From Allobosea sp. (GTDB lineage: Bacteria; Pseudomonadota; Alphaproteobacteria; Rhizobiales; Beijerinckiaceae), in assembly GCF_030695125.1 (NCBI RefSeq), contig NZ_JAUYTP010000032.1, forward strand, positions 124,001 through 188,000: a DNA stretch of 64,000 nt, given 5' to 3'. Of the stretch, positions 55,863 to 64,000 are shown in pieces. The notes beneath the pieces are model-generated. The model was given only the letters and a program-made list of their open reading frames with translations. It searched no databases and was not told the DNA's origin. The stretch's first letter is position 1, and every line of letters starts with the position of its first letter. The position numbers and the translations under genes are program-made.

Positions 55863-55931
55863 GACAGGCGGGGTATCCTGCTCGCCGGGCGGCTTGTCAA
55901 CGCGGCCGCGGCCTGGCCGGGTGGCGGGCGC

Positions 55932-56528
55932 TCAGACGTTTGGCTTCGGCTGCTCGAGCGCGGTCATGATGAATTCGATCATCGCTTCCGCCGAAGGTCC
56001 GGGAATCCGCTCGCATTGCGCCATCAGCAGCGGGTGCTGGAACCGCAGCATCGCCGTACGGATGCATTGCGTCGCCGCCACGGGGGCGATCGCCCGGAAC
56101 TCGCCGCTCGCGACGCCTTCGGCGACGACTCCGCCCACCAGCGCATCGAAGCGCTCGATATGGCCGAGGATCGCATCCCAGCTCTCCTCCATCGCGGCGC
56201 AGACCATCTCCTGCATGCGCTGCTGGTCGGCGAAGCGGGCCTGGTTGATCCGATGGGTGGTCAGCAGCATCTCGCGCAAGCGGCTGCCGGCGGAGCGCGG
56301 CTCCGCGATGATCAGCGACAGCGCCTCCTCGAGCTCGCCCTTGAAGCGCGCCAGCACCGCCTCGTTGATCGACTTCTTCGAGTCGAAGAACCGGTAGACA
56401 TTGGCCGGACTCATCCGCAGCGACTTGGCGATGTCGGCAACGGTCGTCTTCTGGTAGCCGATGTCGCGGAAGAAGCGCTCGGCGGTATCGACGATGCTTT
56501 GCCTCGTATCGCGCTCGGGTAATGTCAC
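55932..56528 (-). CDS. TetR/AcrR-family transcriptional regulator
   Basis: 198 aa. N-terminal HTH: QSIVDTAERFFRDIGYQKTTVADIAKSLRMSPANVYRFFDSKKSINEAVL (about 10-59), then a helical ligand/dimerisation domain with a Met/Gln-rich segment. It is usually a repressor that releases DNA on ligand binding. A palindrome 52 bp upstream (56580-56601) is a likely operator. A GGAAC-N17-CGTT element at 56742-56717 could drive it as part of the stress regulon. The target genes are unknown. Confidence 0.9.
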   Translation of the reverse strand: MTLPERDTRQSIVDTAERFFRDIGYQKTTVADIAKSLRMSPANVYRFFDSKKSINEAVLARFKGELEEALSLIIAEPRSAGSRLREMLLTTHRINQARFADQQRMQEMVCAAMEESWDAILGHIERFDALVGGVVAEGVASGEFRAIAPVAATQCIRTAMLRFQHPLLMAQCERIPGPSAEAMIEFIMTALEQPKPNV

Positions 56529-56579
56529 GGTGTCGGCCTGTCCTGCTGCTTGGGCGGCTGTCGGCGGAATTGATCGCTA

Positions 56580-56601
56580 TGACGAATTTCGTTATTCGTC
56601 A
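56580..56601. promoter_or_regulatory. Palindromic operator upstream of tetR-type gene
   Basis: TGACGAAT (56580-56587), 6-nt spacer TTCGTT, ATTCGTCA (56594-56601). The perfect 8-bp arms suit a TetR dimer. A second pair GGAGAAT/ATTCTCC lies just to the right. Confidence 0.6.
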
Positions 56602-56716
56602 ACATTCTGGAGAATAAGATCTTTCGATAGAATTCTCCGCCCTGCCCCCGGTTGCATTGATCTGGATTAAATGGCGGGGCTGTTTGCAGCGGCGGACGCC
56701 GATCCGCATGCCGACC

Positions 56717-56742
56717 AACGCGCCCTGCCGACACGATGTTCC
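56717..56742 (-). promoter_or_regulatory. EcfG-type promoter candidate for tetR-type gene
   Basis: Minus strand: GGAAC 56742-56738, a 17-nt spacer, CGTT 56720-56717. It is 189 bp before the regulator start, in the cobQ-tetR gap, giving a long leader that includes the palindrome. Confidence 0.4.
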
Positions 56743-56753
56743 CGCGGAGCGCT

Positions 56754-58238
56754 TCAGCCGACCTTGGCGCGGGCGCGGGCGAGTGCCAGCAGGGCGTCGA
56801 TGTCGAGATGGGCCGCGAGATGGGCTGCGAGCCGGTCGAGCGTCGCCTCGACATCGTCCTCATAGGACAGGCTCGAGCGCAGGCCGGCGCCTGTCACGGC
56901 GGCGAGATAAGCAGCGCGCACCGTATCCGAGGCAAAGACGCCGTGCAGATAGGTGCCTTGCACACGACCGTCGGCGCTCGCCGCGCCTTCCGCCCGGTCG
57001 CCGACGCGAAACGGTGCGCGGCCCAGATCGGCGCCCTCGGTTCGCCCGAGGTGAATTTCATAGGCCCGGCCGCTGGCCGCGCTGAATGCCTGCACGAAAT
57101 CGACCTCGCGCACGGTCTTTTGGCCCTCCAGCACCGTCGCCACGTCGAGCAGGCCGAGACCCGGCGCCTCGCCGGGCGGGCCTTCCAGGCCGAGCGGATC
57201 GGACACCACGCGCCCGAGCATCTGGTAGCCGCCGCAGAGCCCCAGGATATGCCCGCCGCGCCGGCGATGGGCCAGGATGTCGATGTCCCAGCCCTGCGCG
57301 CGCAGCGCTGCGAGATCCCGCAGCGTCGTCTTCGACCCCGGCAGGATGACGAGATCGGCATCGCCGGGCAGCGCCTGCCCGCGTGGAACCAGGACGAGAT
57401 CGATCGCGGGTTCGAGCTTGAGCGGATCGAGATCGTCGAAATTCGCGATGCCCGGCAGGATGGGAACGGCGATCTTGAGCCGCGCGCCCGGCTTGGGCGC
57501 GAGTGCGCGCAGATCGAGCCCGTCTTCCGCCGGCAGGCGCACCGCATCGGCAAACCAGGGCACGACGCCCAGGCAGGGCCAGCCCGTCGCCTTGCGGATG
57601 GTCTCGACGCCCTCGGCAAACAGCGAAACCTCGCCGCGGAAGCGGTTGACGGCGAAGGCCGCGATCATGGCGCGGTCGGCCGCGTCGAGCACCGCATGGG
57701 TGCCGACCAGGCTCGCAATAACGCCGCCGCGGTCGATGTCGCCGATCAGGACCGCCGGCACGCCGGCCGCGCGGGCAAAGCCGAGATTGGCGATGTCGCG
57801 CGCCCGCAGATTGGTTTCCGCCGGCGAGCCCGCGCCCTCGACCAGGACAAGATCGGCGTCGGCGCTCAGCCGTTCGAAGCTTTCAAGCACCTTGGGCAGG
57901 AAGTCGCCGCGCCGTGCGAAGTCGCCCGAGGCGAGATGTCCCGCAACCTTGCCCTGCAGGATGATCTGGCTGCCGGTCTCGCTCTCGGGCTTCAGCAGCA
58001 CCGGGTTCATGTCGACATGCGCGGGGATGCGGGCGGCGCGCGCCTGCAGCGCCTGTGCCCGCCCGATTTCGCCGGCAGCCGTGGCGGCGGCGTTGTTGGA
58101 CATGTTCTGCGGCTTGAACGGCCTGACCTTCAGGCCACGATCGGCGAACAGCCGGCACAGCCCCGCCACGACCAGCGATTTGCCGACATTGGAGCCGGTG
58201 CCCAGGATCATGATGGCGGGGGGTCGGAGCGTGCCCAT
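56754..58238 (-). CDS. cobQ: Cobyric acid synthase
   Basis: 494 aa from the ATG at 58238 ([21 protein letters not shown]). P-loop-like [57 protein letters not shown], a glutaminase domain with nucleophile Cys in [12 protein letters not shown], and the late His in [13 protein letters not shown]. It amidates adenosylcobyrinic a,c-diamide at four positions in B12 synthesis. It is preceded by a strong promoter and a structured ~140-nt leader. No other cob gene lies in the window. Confidence 0.96.
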   Translation of the reverse strand: MGTLRPPAIMILGTGSNVGKSLVVAGLCRLFADRGLKVRPFKPQNMSNNAAATAAGEIGRAQALQARAARIPAHVDMNPVLLKPESETGSQIILQGKVAGHLASGDFARRGDFLPKVLESFERLSADADLVLVEGAGSPAETNLRARDIANLGFARAAGVPAVLIGDIDRGGVIASLVGTHAVLDAADRAMIAAFAVNRFRGEVSLFAEGVETIRKATGWPCLGVVPWFADAVRLPAEDGLDLRALAPKPGARLKIAVPILPGIANFDDLDPLKLEPAIDLVLVPRGQALPGDADLVILPGSKTTLRDLAALRAQGWDIDILAHRRRGGHILGLCGGYQMLGRVVSDPLGLEGPPGEAPGLGLLDVATVLEGQKTVREVDFVQAFSAASGRAYEIHLGRTEGADLGRAPFRVGDRAEGAASADGRVQGTYLHGVFASDTVRAAYLAAVTGAGLRSSLSYEDDVEATLDRLAAHLAAHLDIDALLALARARAKVG

Positions 58239-58310
58239 GCGCCTGCATAAGTGGCGGCTGGCTCCCGGGCAACCGAGTGAACGGCCGTGACGGTCATGAT
58301 GGGGGAGGGT

Positions 58311-58380
58311 CGCCGGTTCACGCCAATTCCCGCTACGCCAAAGGGGCGAAGTCGCAGCGGGTGCCCGTCGTGAACCGGCG
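58311..58380 (-). promoter_or_regulatory. Structured 5' leader of cobQ (candidate regulatory RNA)
   Basis: On the transcript, CGCCGGTTCACG at the very 5' end (58380-58369) pairs perfectly with CGTGAACCGGCG (58322-58311). Inside, CCCGCT pairs with AGCGGG (58361-58356 / 58334-58329), and CGCC pairs with GGCG at the tip. This is a two-tier helix of about 70 nt. It lies about 70 nt before the cobQ start. The canonical cobalamin-riboswitch core (CCCGCAACTG and GCCACTG) is not present. Confidence 0.55.
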
Positions 58381-58386
58381 AGATGG

Positions 58387-58415
58387 ACTAAACTCTGATT
58401 GATGATGAATGTCAA
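58387..58415 (-). promoter_or_regulatory. Sigma-70-type promoter for cobQ
   Basis: TTGACA (58415-58410), a 17-nt spacer, TTTAGT (58392-58387). The predicted start is about 58380, exactly the base of the 12-bp leader stem. A TGATGAT/ATCATCA inverted repeat overlaps the -35. Confidence 0.65.
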
Positions 58416-58548
58416 CAATCATCATTTCGTATTTCACCGATTTGTGATGCGTGCGGCAGGGATGGTCCGTCGAGCCATGTGGCGTGCGTCAGGCCGCGTG
58501 CCGTGCTAGACGCGCGGCCTGTTTTCGTGCCGCAGGCGACCGACCGCG

Positions 58549-59709
58549 ATGAATGCGATTTTTGCCGCTCTTCCCACCAGCGTCTTCGAAGTGATGTCCC
58601 AGCTCGCGCGCGACACCGGGGCGGTCAATCTGGGGCAGGGCTTTCCCGACGATCCCGGTCCGCTCGACGTGCGCCAGAAGGCGGCCGATGCGGTGGTGAA
58701 CGGCTGGAACCAGTATCCGCCGATGATGGGGCTGCCCGAGCTGCGCCAGGCCACGGCTGCACATTACAGGCACTGGCAGGGCCTTGACCTCGATCCAGCC
58801 AGTGAAATCATGGTCACCTCCGGCGCCACCGAGGCGATCGCCGGCGCGCTGATGGCGCTGGTCTCGCCTGGCGACGAGGTCGTGCTGTTCGAGCCGATGT
58901 ACGACGCCTACGTCCCGCTGGTGCGTCGGGCCGGCGGCATCCCGAAATTCGTGACGCTGACGCCGCCGCATTTCGGGCTGAGCGAGGCGGCCCTGGCCAA
59001 GGCCTTCTCGCCGAAGACCAAAGTCGTGCTGTTCAACAACCCGCTCAACCCCACGGCGACGATCTTCAGCCAGGCCGATCTCGATCTGCTCGCCGATTTC
59101 TGCATCCGCCATGATGCGGTGGCGATCTGCGACGAGGTCTGGGAGCACGTCGTCTTTGACGGCCGCCGGCATGTTCCCGTGCTCGGCCGCCCCGACATGC
59201 GCGAGCGCACGGTCAAGATCTCCTCGGCCGGCAAGATCTTTTCGCTGACCGGCTGGAAGGTCGGGCTGGTGATGGCGGCGCCGCCGCTGATGAAGGTGCT
59301 GGCCAAGGCGCATCAATACATCACCTTCACCACGCCGCCGAACCTGCAGTCCGCGGTCGCCTACGGGCTGGGGAAGGACGACAGCTATTTCGAGGGCATG
59401 CGCGCCGATTTCCAGCGCTCGCGCGACCGCTTCGCCGATGGCCTGCGGGGCCTCGGCTACAATGTGCTGCCCAGCGTCGGCACCTATTTCCTCAATGTCG
59501 ACATCGCCGCGTTGGGCGAGACCGACGATGTCGATTTCTGCCGGCGGCTGGTGACGGAGCATGGCGTGGCCGCGATTCCCGTCAGCGCCTTCTATGCGGA
59601 GGGTGCGGTCAAAACCGTGGTGCGCTTCTGTTTCGCCAAGCGCGATGCCACGCTGGATGCGGCGCTGGAGCGGCTGGCCGATCGGCGGATGCGCATTTCA
59701 GCCGCCTGA
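58549..59709 (+). CDS. PLP-dependent aminotransferase (class I/II, YbdL/kynurenine aminotransferase-like)
   Basis: 386 aa. VNLGQGFPDDPGPLDVRQKA, YPPMMGLPELRQATAAHY, VTSGATEAIAGALMAL, FNNPLNPTATIFSQ (substrate/PLP-binding Asn), ICDEVWEHVVFDG and the PLP lysine K229 in SSAGKIFSLTGWKVG. It is closest to methionine/kynurenine aminotransferases with broad 2-oxo acid specificity. Its role may be methionine salvage or general transamination. The upstream gap (58417-58548) shows no clear promoter on this strand. Confidence 0.92.
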   Translation: MNAIFAALPTSVFEVMSQLARDTGAVNLGQGFPDDPGPLDVRQKAADAVVNGWNQYPPMMGLPELRQATAAHYRHWQGLDLDPASEIMVTSGATEAIAGALMALVSPGDEVVLFEPMYDAYVPLVRRAGGIPKFVTLTPPHFGLSEAALAKAFSPKTKVVLFNNPLNPTATIFSQADLDLLADFCIRHDAVAICDEVWEHVVFDGRRHVPVLGRPDMRERTVKISSAGKIFSLTGWKVGLVMAAPPLMKVLAKAHQYITFTTPPNLQSAVAYGLGKDDSYFEGMRADFQRSRDRFADGLRGLGYNVLPSVGTYFLNVDIAALGETDDVDFCRRLVTEHGVAAIPVSAFYAEGAVKTVVRFCFAKRDATLDAALERLADRRMRISAA

Positions 59710-59742
59710 ACCGCCTCGCCCGCCTTTAGCGCGCGTCTGCCT

Positions 59743-61134
59743 TCAGGTCTTGCGCATCGTCTCGGCGAGGTTGCCGGCCATCACCAGCGTCTTCTGCAGC
59801 GCGGCGACGTCGGCGCTGTGGCCGGCCTCGCGCATCGCCTCGACGGCCGCGGCGATCTGCATGAAGGCCCGCTGCGCCAGGGCCGGGTCCTTGCGGCGCG
59901 CGGCCAGTTTCATCGAGACCAACCCCTGATTGGCCGAGCTCGTGGCCCAGAGGCGCGGGCTCGACTCGCGGCGTCGCTCCTCCAGGGCCGCGCCAAAGGC
60001 GGCGATGGCCTCCTCCAGCACCACCGGCTCGCTGTAGCGTTCGCCCATAGCCCCGAGCACGCCGCCCATCTGGTCCTGCAAGGCGGCCCAGTGCAGGGGA
60101 TCGCGGGCGCGGTCGGTCGCCTTGGCGACGCGGTTAAACCCGTTGAAGGCGCGCTCGAGCAAGGCCAGGTCGCTCATTCGCCGGCCGAGAGCGGCGCGGG
60201 CGCGCGCGATCAGCTCCTCGGCCTCGAGCCAGCGGGCCTCGTCTTCCTCGCGTTTCCAGACCGCGAGCGCGGTGGCCAGTGCCGAGACCGCATCCTCCAG
60301 CAGGGCATCGTCCTCGCGCGTCTCGCCGAGCGTGACGGCGATGCGGGCGAAGCGCACCTTCAGCGAACGCCACAGCGCCGGCGCCATCTCCTGTCGCAGA
60401 TCTTCCAGCGCGGTCGCATAGCAGGACATCGCCTGTTCGAGGAGGGCGACATCGCCGCTCAAGGCTCCCAGGCGGGCCTGCACGCGACCGAGCCGCTCCC
60501 GCACTGCAGCCCAGGCGATCGTGTCCTCGAAATTGTCGAGCCGGGAGAGCAGCGAGCGATAATGCGCGATCGCCGCCTCGAAGCCCGTCCGGTCGTCGAA
60601 ATCCTCGCCGATCCTGGCGAGAGCATCGCCCTGGCGCAGCGCGAGGTCACGGCTGCGCGCGAGATCGGCCACGCCGACGATCGCCGCTGCCTCGGCATAG
60701 CGCTGGGCCGCCTCCCGGCAGGCCGTCGGCGTCAGCTCCAGCATGGCGGTGGCGGCGCGGTCGGCACGGGTCTCGCCCGCGGCGATGCGCCGGTCCTTCG
60801 GCATGGCGGAAAGATCGGTCATGCCGCCGAAAAAACGCAGTTCGAGCTGGGCCAGCGCCCGCTCGATTTCGCCGAACTGGCCGGCTTCGAGCGCGCGGGC
60901 CGCCTTCATGCGCGGCTCGGCGACGCCGTCGTCTTCGGCCGGCCGGGCCAGCCGGGCGCGCAGGCCGAGCACATCGCGCGCCTTGCGCGTCAGCTGCCGT
61001 TCGAGCGTGGAGAGGTTGGGTCTGGCGCCGCCCCTGACGATGCTGGCCATGATGGCCAACAGCACCGCGAGTGGCACGTCGTACCGCTCCGCGATGCGCG
61101 CGATCATGGTGGACATGTCATCTTGGGTCGTCAC
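59743..61134 (-). CDS. Orphan helical-repeat (TPR-like) protein
   Basis: 463 aa from a GTG at 61134, with AAAGGAG about 10 nt upstream. The protein is almost entirely alpha-helical and Ala/Arg/Leu/Glu-rich. From about residue 130 it shows repeating helical pairs of 40-45 residues, e.g. ALLEQAMSCYATALEDLRQEM, ALLEDAVSALATALAVWKRE, ALLERAFNGFNRVAKATDR and VVLEEAIAAFGAALEERRRE, each preceded by a helix such as RLGRVQARLG. The D/E-A-LLE-A-x-x-x-[FY] spacing resembles TPR or SEL-like repeats seen in signalling scaffolds. No enzyme motif or signal peptide is visible. The function is unknown. Confidence 0.8.
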   Translation of the reverse strand: MTTQDDMSTMIARIAERYDVPLAVLLAIMASIVRGGARPNLSTLERQLTRKARDVLGLRARLARPAEDDGVAEPRMKAARALEAGQFGEIERALAQLELRFFGGMTDLSAMPKDRRIAAGETRADRAATAMLELTPTACREAAQRYAEAAAIVGVADLARSRDLALRQGDALARIGEDFDDRTGFEAAIAHYRSLLSRLDNFEDTIAWAAVRERLGRVQARLGALSGDVALLEQAMSCYATALEDLRQEMAPALWRSLKVRFARIAVTLGETREDDALLEDAVSALATALAVWKREEDEARWLEAEELIARARAALGRRMSDLALLERAFNGFNRVAKATDRARDPLHWAALQDQMGGVLGAMGERYSEPVVLEEAIAAFGAALEERRRESSPRLWATSSANQGLVSMKLAARRKDPALAQRAFMQIAAAVEAMREAGHSADVAALQKTLVMAGNLAETMRKT

Positions 61135-61224
61135 GATGCCATCTCCTTTCGCTTCCGGCCGCAGGGCGCGCCGGTCGTGACGATCGCCCGGCGCGGCCGG
61201 GCGATCGCCGGAACCGGAGCCGGC

Positions 61225-61575
61225 TTACTTGGCGGCGATGACCGCGATCTCGACCGTGAACTGCGGGCCGGCGAGCTTGGCCTCGACGGTGGCCCGGCCG
61301 GGCGTCTGGCCGGCGATGACCCACTTGTCCCAGACGCCGTTCATCTCGGCGAAGGTCGACATGTCCGACAGCCAGATGTTGACCATCAGCAGCTTGCTCT
61401 TGTCGGTGCCGGCTTCGGCCAGGAGCCCGTCGATGATGCCGAGAATCTCGGCGGTCTGCTCGGCGACGCTCTTGCCGGCCGCCTTGTCCGCGACCTGGCC
61501 CGCCAGGTAGACGGTGTCGCCATGGACGACGGCCTTGGACATGCGCGGGCCGACGGCGATGCGCTGAATGCTCAT
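61225..61575 (-). CDS. RidA family protein (enamine/imine deaminase or relative)
   Basis: 116 aa. MSIQRIAVGPRMSKAVVHGDTVYLAGQVAD, QTAEILGIIDGLLAEAGTDKSKLLMVNIWLSDMSTFAEMN and GRATVEAKLAGPQFTVEIAVIA. The region that holds the catalytic Arg (R105 in E. coli RidA, in a PAR-type segment) reads TPGRATVEAKLAGP, with Arg retained. The fold forms trimers that hydrolyse 2-aminoacrylate from PLP enzymes. It is a different subgroup from classical RidA, so activity is inferred. Confidence 0.9.
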   Translation of the reverse strand: MSIQRIAVGPRMSKAVVHGDTVYLAGQVADKAAGKSVAEQTAEILGIIDGLLAEAGTDKSKLLMVNIWLSDMSTFAEMNGVWDKWVIAGQTPGRATVEAKLAGPQFTVEIAVIAAK

Positions 61576-61656
61576 GATCAGATCTCCAGAAAGGGGCGTT
61601 CGCTGGTAGCTTGTGCCGCAGCCTTGCGCAACGCCCTGCAGGTTGCGCGAATGCCG

Positions 61657-62103
61657 CTACGTCAGGGTATTAAAGCCTGCCCACAGCATCGCATAGCGCG
61701 CCGCCTTGCCGATGAACACGAGGGCGATGAACCGGCCGAGCGGATAGTTCAGCGTGCCGGCGACGAAGGTCAGCGGGTCGCCGCCGATCGGCAGCCAGGC
61801 GAAGAGCAGGGACGGCCAGCCGAAGCGCGCAAACCAGCCCTGCGCCTGAACGAGCCGGCGTGGATCGGGCCGCAGCCGCCGCGGCAGCTTTTCGACGCCG
61901 CGGTGCGCAATCAGACGGCCGAGCCACCAGTTGACCACCGAACCCGCCGTGTTGGCGACGCTCGCGACCAGGAACAGCGCCAGCGGATCGACGGTCTTCG
62001 CCGCCAGAAGCCCGAGAAAGACGGCCTCCGACTGCGCCGGAAGCAGGGTCGCCGCGACGAAGGCAGCGCCCGCCATGCCGGCCAGCGACCAGAACGTCTC
62101 CAT
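61657..62103 (-). CDS. YqaA family DedA-related membrane protein
   Basis: 148 aa with four to five membrane spans. AAFVAATLLPAQSEAVFLGLLA, VASVANTAGSVVNWWLGRLI and FGWPSLLFAWLPIGGDPLTFVAGTLNYPLGRF match the YqaA branch of the SNARE-associated/DedA superfamily, with the LPIGGDPLT re-entrant motif. DedA relatives are lipid flippases or affect proton motive force. The role here is unknown. Confidence 0.88.
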   Translation of the reverse strand: METFWSLAGMAGAAFVAATLLPAQSEAVFLGLLAAKTVDPLALFLVASVANTAGSVVNWWLGRLIAHRGVEKLPRRLRPDPRRLVQAQGWFARFGWPSLLFAWLPIGGDPLTFVAGTLNYPLGRFIALVFIGKAARYAMLWAGFNTLT

Positions 62104-62152
62104 CAGCGGAGCGCGATGGCCAGGCCGGTCGGCGATGCGGGCGCCATCACCC

Positions 62153-63127
62153 TCACAGCCGGCGCAGCGCGACCTGCTGGATGCGGTGGCTCGCGCCCTT
62201 GGTCAGGATCAGGCTGGCGCGCTGGCGGGTCGGCAGGATGTTCTCCTGCAGATTGGGCAGGTTGATGCCGTTCCAGAGGTCCTCGGCGATCGAGAGCGCC
62301 TCGTCCTCGCCGATCTCGGCGTATTTGCGGAAGAAGGATCGCGGATCGCGGAAGGCGGTCTGGCGCAGCGTCATGAAGCGGTCGACATACCAGCGATGCA
62401 GGTCGTTCTCGTCGGCGTCGAGATAGACCGAAAAATCGAAATAGTCGGAGACGAAGGGGATGACCGTGCCGTCCTTGGGCATCCGGCTCGGCTGCAGCAC
62501 GTTGAGTCCCTCCAGGATCAGGATGTCGGGCCGCTCGACGGTCACCGTCTCGCCCGGCACCACGTCGTAGACGAGATGCGAATAGACCGGCGCCTTGACC
62601 TGCGGTTTGCCGGCCTTGACGTCGGATAGGAAGCGCAGGATCGCCGAGCCGTCATAGCTTTCGGGGAAGCCCTTGCGCTGCATCAGCCCGCGCCGCTCGA
62701 GTTCGGCATTGGGCAGAAGGAAGCCGTCGGTGGTGACGAGCTCGACCTTGGGCGTGTTGGGCCAGCGCGAGAGCAGCGCCTTGAGCACGCGCGCCGTGGT
62801 CGACTTGCCGACCGCGACCGAGCCCGCCACGCCGATGATGTAGGGTACCTTGACCTCGGCCTCGGCGAGCAGGAAGCGCTGCGTCGCCTTGAACAGCCCT
62901 TGCGTCGCCGCGACGTAAAGCGAGAGCAGGCGCGACAGCGGCAGGTAGATCGCCACGATCTCGTCGAGCGAGATCGGGTCGTTGATCGACTGCAGCTTGG
63001 TCAGGTCGTCGACCGACAAAGTCAGCGGCGTGTCGGCGCGCAAATGGGCCCACTCGTCGCGGGTGAAGCTGCGATAAGGCGAATCGAGTTCGGGAAGGGC
63101 CGGGGCGGGCATCGCGCGCTGGTCCAT
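62153..63127 (-). CDS. coaA: Type I pantothenate kinase
   Basis: 324 aa from the ATG at 63127; a TTG at 63160 and a later ATG are alternatives. [24 protein letters not shown] holds Walker [70 protein letters not shown] and [17 protein letters not shown] are typical of CoaA. It phosphorylates pantothenate, the first step to CoA. It directly follows hisE, the usual neighbour in Rhizobiales. Confidence 0.95.
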   Translation of the reverse strand: MDQRAMPAPALPELDSPYRSFTRDEWAHLRADTPLTLSVDDLTKLQSINDPISLDEIVAIYLPLSRLLSLYVAATQGLFKATQRFLLAEAEVKVPYIIGVAGSVAVGKSTTARVLKALLSRWPNTPKVELVTTDGFLLPNAELERRGLMQRKGFPESYDGSAILRFLSDVKAGKPQVKAPVYSHLVYDVVPGETVTVERPDILILEGLNVLQPSRMPKDGTVIPFVSDYFDFSVYLDADENDLHRWYVDRFMTLRQTAFRDPRSFFRKYAEIGEDEALSIAEDLWNGINLPNLQENILPTRQRASLILTKGASHRIQQVALRRL

Positions 63128-63181
63128 GGGGCGGCCCGCAATCCAGGCTTCGAGGTTCAACGCAGGACTAGCCTCGGCTTT

Positions 63182-63499
63182 TTAACGGGGTCGTGCGGCT
63201 TTCTCCGCCAGACCGGAGCGCACGGTTCGAGCCTCAAGCTGGCTCAACACGTCCTGCAATGCAACATCGCGGGCCTTGAGTACAACCAACAGATGATAGA
63301 GCACGTCCGCGCTTTCGGCGATCAGCTCGTCCCGGTCGCCCTTCACAGCGGCAATCACGGCCTCGACCGCCTCCTCGCCGAATTTCTTGGCGCAGCGCTC
63401 GGGCCCGGCGGCGAGCAGCTTGGCCGTCCAGGATTCATCGGGCGACGCGGCGGCGCGCTCGGCGATGCGGGCTTCGAGGTCGGAGAGGGTGAAGGTCAT
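63182..63499 (-). CDS. hisE: Phosphoribosyl-ATP pyrophosphatase
   Basis: 105 aa from the ATG at 63499 ([17 protein letters not shown]). MazG-like alpha-helical: [52 protein letters not shown], with the E-E-x-x-E...E-x-x-D metal-binding pattern. It hydrolyses PR-ATP to PR-AMP, second step of histidine synthesis. It lies between hisF and coaA, with a REP-like element in the hisF-hisE gap. Confidence 0.95.
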   Translation of the reverse strand: MTFTLSDLEARIAERAAASPDESWTAKLLAAGPERCAKKFGEEAVEAVIAAVKGDRDELIAESADVLYHLLVVLKARDVALQDVLSQLEARTVRSGLAEKAARPR

Positions 63500-63511
63500 G
63501 CTGCCCTCCCG

Positions 63512-63637
63512 GCATTCCGGGGCGCGCCGAAGGTGCGAACCCGGAACCCACGACCGGGCGAGCCCTTTGTGCGGGTCTTGAGGGTGAACCCGGTCGTGGG
63601 TTCCGGGTTCTTCGCGAAGCGAAGCCCCGGAATGACA
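63512..63637. repeat. REP-like palindromic element (copy 5)
   Basis: GGCATTCCGGGGCGCG at the left and CCCCGGAATGAC at the right; inside, AACCCGGAACCCACGACCGGG pairs with CCCGGTCGTGGGTTCCGGGTT. It fills the gap between hisF and hisE. A run of CATCATCATCAT just outside (63651-63662) is a short simple repeat. Confidence 0.75.
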
Positions 63638-63659
63638 GGCTGCTGGAGCATCATCATCA

Positions 63660-64000
63660 TCAATCCAGCCGCATCGCCAGGCCCGCCTGCGCCATATGCG
63701 CCTTGGCCTGCGGGATCGTGTAGGTGCCGAAATGAAAGATCGAGGCGGCCAGCACCGCCGAGGCATGGCCCTCGCGCACGCCGTTGACGAGATCGTCGAG
63801 ATCGCCGACGCCCCCTGAGGCGATCACCGGCACGGTGACCGCGTCCGCGATCGCCCGGGTCAGGCCCAGATCATAACCGACCTTGGTGCCGTCGCGGTCC
63901 ATCGAGGTCACCAGCAGTTCGCCGGCGCCCAGCGAGACGACCTCGCGGGCGAAGGCCACCGCCTCCAGCCCGGTCGGGTTGCGCCCGCCATGGGTGAAGA
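63660..64000 (-). CDS. hisF: Imidazole glycerol phosphate synthase, cyclase subunit, truncated by window edge
   Basis: The last ~113 residues are visible. [46 protein letters not shown] carries the catalytic Asp (SMDRDGT), and [15 protein letters not shown] is the phosphate-binding strand. The end is LAMRLD. HisF closes the imidazole ring using ammonia from HisH. It should follow hisA; instead it lies ~30 kb away on the opposite strand. The N-terminus is outside the window. Confidence 0.95.
   Translation of the reverse strand, partial: FTHGGRNPTGLEAVAFAREVVSLGAGELLVTSMDRDGTKVGYDLGLTRAIADAVTVPVIASGGVGDLDDLVNGVREGHASAVLAASIFHFGTYTIPQAKAHMAQAGLAMRLD

Noticed and set aside
58239..58380. Canonical cobalamin riboswitch in the cobQ leader
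   Set aside because: Only GGGAA...GG-G..GAA-CC partly matches; CCCGCAACTG and GCCACTG boxes are missing. Kept as an unclassified structured leader.
59818..62265. 815-codon open frame on the plus strand
   Set aside because: Antisense to three recognisable minus-strand genes (TPR-like protein, ridA, yqaA); His/Arg/Ala-rich low-quality composition typical of high-GC antisense frames.

Overview
This is about 64 kb of GC-rich chromosome from an alphaproteobacterium of the order Hyphomicrobiales (Rhizobiales). Gene content fits a Bosea-like or related genus, but that rank is a guess. The order-level placement rests on a complete PhyR-NepR-EcfG general stress response (GSR) locus, RegB/RegA, the dnaX-ybaB-recR and rpmH-rnpA-yidC-engB-argB clusters, a TIGR02300 protein beside tRNA-Ala, AccD and DnaX proteins with eroded zinc modules, and an intracellular PHA depolymerase. 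I see no prophage, transposase, rRNA or CRISPR array.

Layout. 0-16 kb: a truncated diguanylate cyclase, a PmtA-like methyltransferase and a Crp/Fnr regulator, followed by a stress-response neighbourhood. It holds an SbmA/BacA-like ABC exporter, a small exported protein, a transglutaminase, a membrane sensor kinase with ecfG and nepR, divergent phyR, a 54-aa membrane protein, an extensin-like protein, a DUF992 protein, a single-domain response regulator and a YihY/BrkB protein. Several of these genes have a match to the EcfG promoter consensus (GGAAC-N16/17-CGTT) directly upstream. 16-24 kb: an Omp25-like barrel, recR-ybaB-dnaX, SRP RNA, rpmH-rnpA-yidC, an acetyltransferase and engB. 24-27 kb: an accessory block (lipase-like hydrolase, AAA ATPase, DUF423, BrnTA toxin-antitoxin) between engB and argB. 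27-33 kb: argB, a pyrimidine nucleotidase-like HAD protein, metZ and hisB-DUF2628-hisH-hisA.

33-45 kb: aldo/keto reductase, a dienelactone-hydrolase-like protein, trpA-accD-folC, hrpB, a ParDE pair, DUF1194, aroA-cmk, TIGR02300 and tRNA-Ala(GGC). 45-56 kb: class II amidotransferase, a NhaD/citrate-type transporter, phaZ, regBA, mmcB, and a polysaccharide cluster (WecA-type transferase, epimerase, CapD/WbpM-type dehydratase). 56-64 kb: TetR regulator, cobQ with a long structured leader, a class I/II aminotransferase, an orphan helical-repeat protein, RidA, YqaA, coaA, hisE and the truncated hisF.

Main points. (1) The GSR sigma factor appears to control its own neighbourhood, and the locus kinase has a degenerate ATP-binding domain. 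(2) The usual hisBHAFE-coaA order is split: hisA ends at 33.0 kb on the plus strand, while hisF-hisE-coaA lies about 30 kb away on the minus strand, as an inversion would leave it. (3) cobQ has a strong promoter followed by a roughly 140-nt leader with a perfect 12-bp stem that does not match the standard cobalamin riboswitch. (4) Five REP-like palindromes with ends like GTCATCCCGGG sit between core genes.
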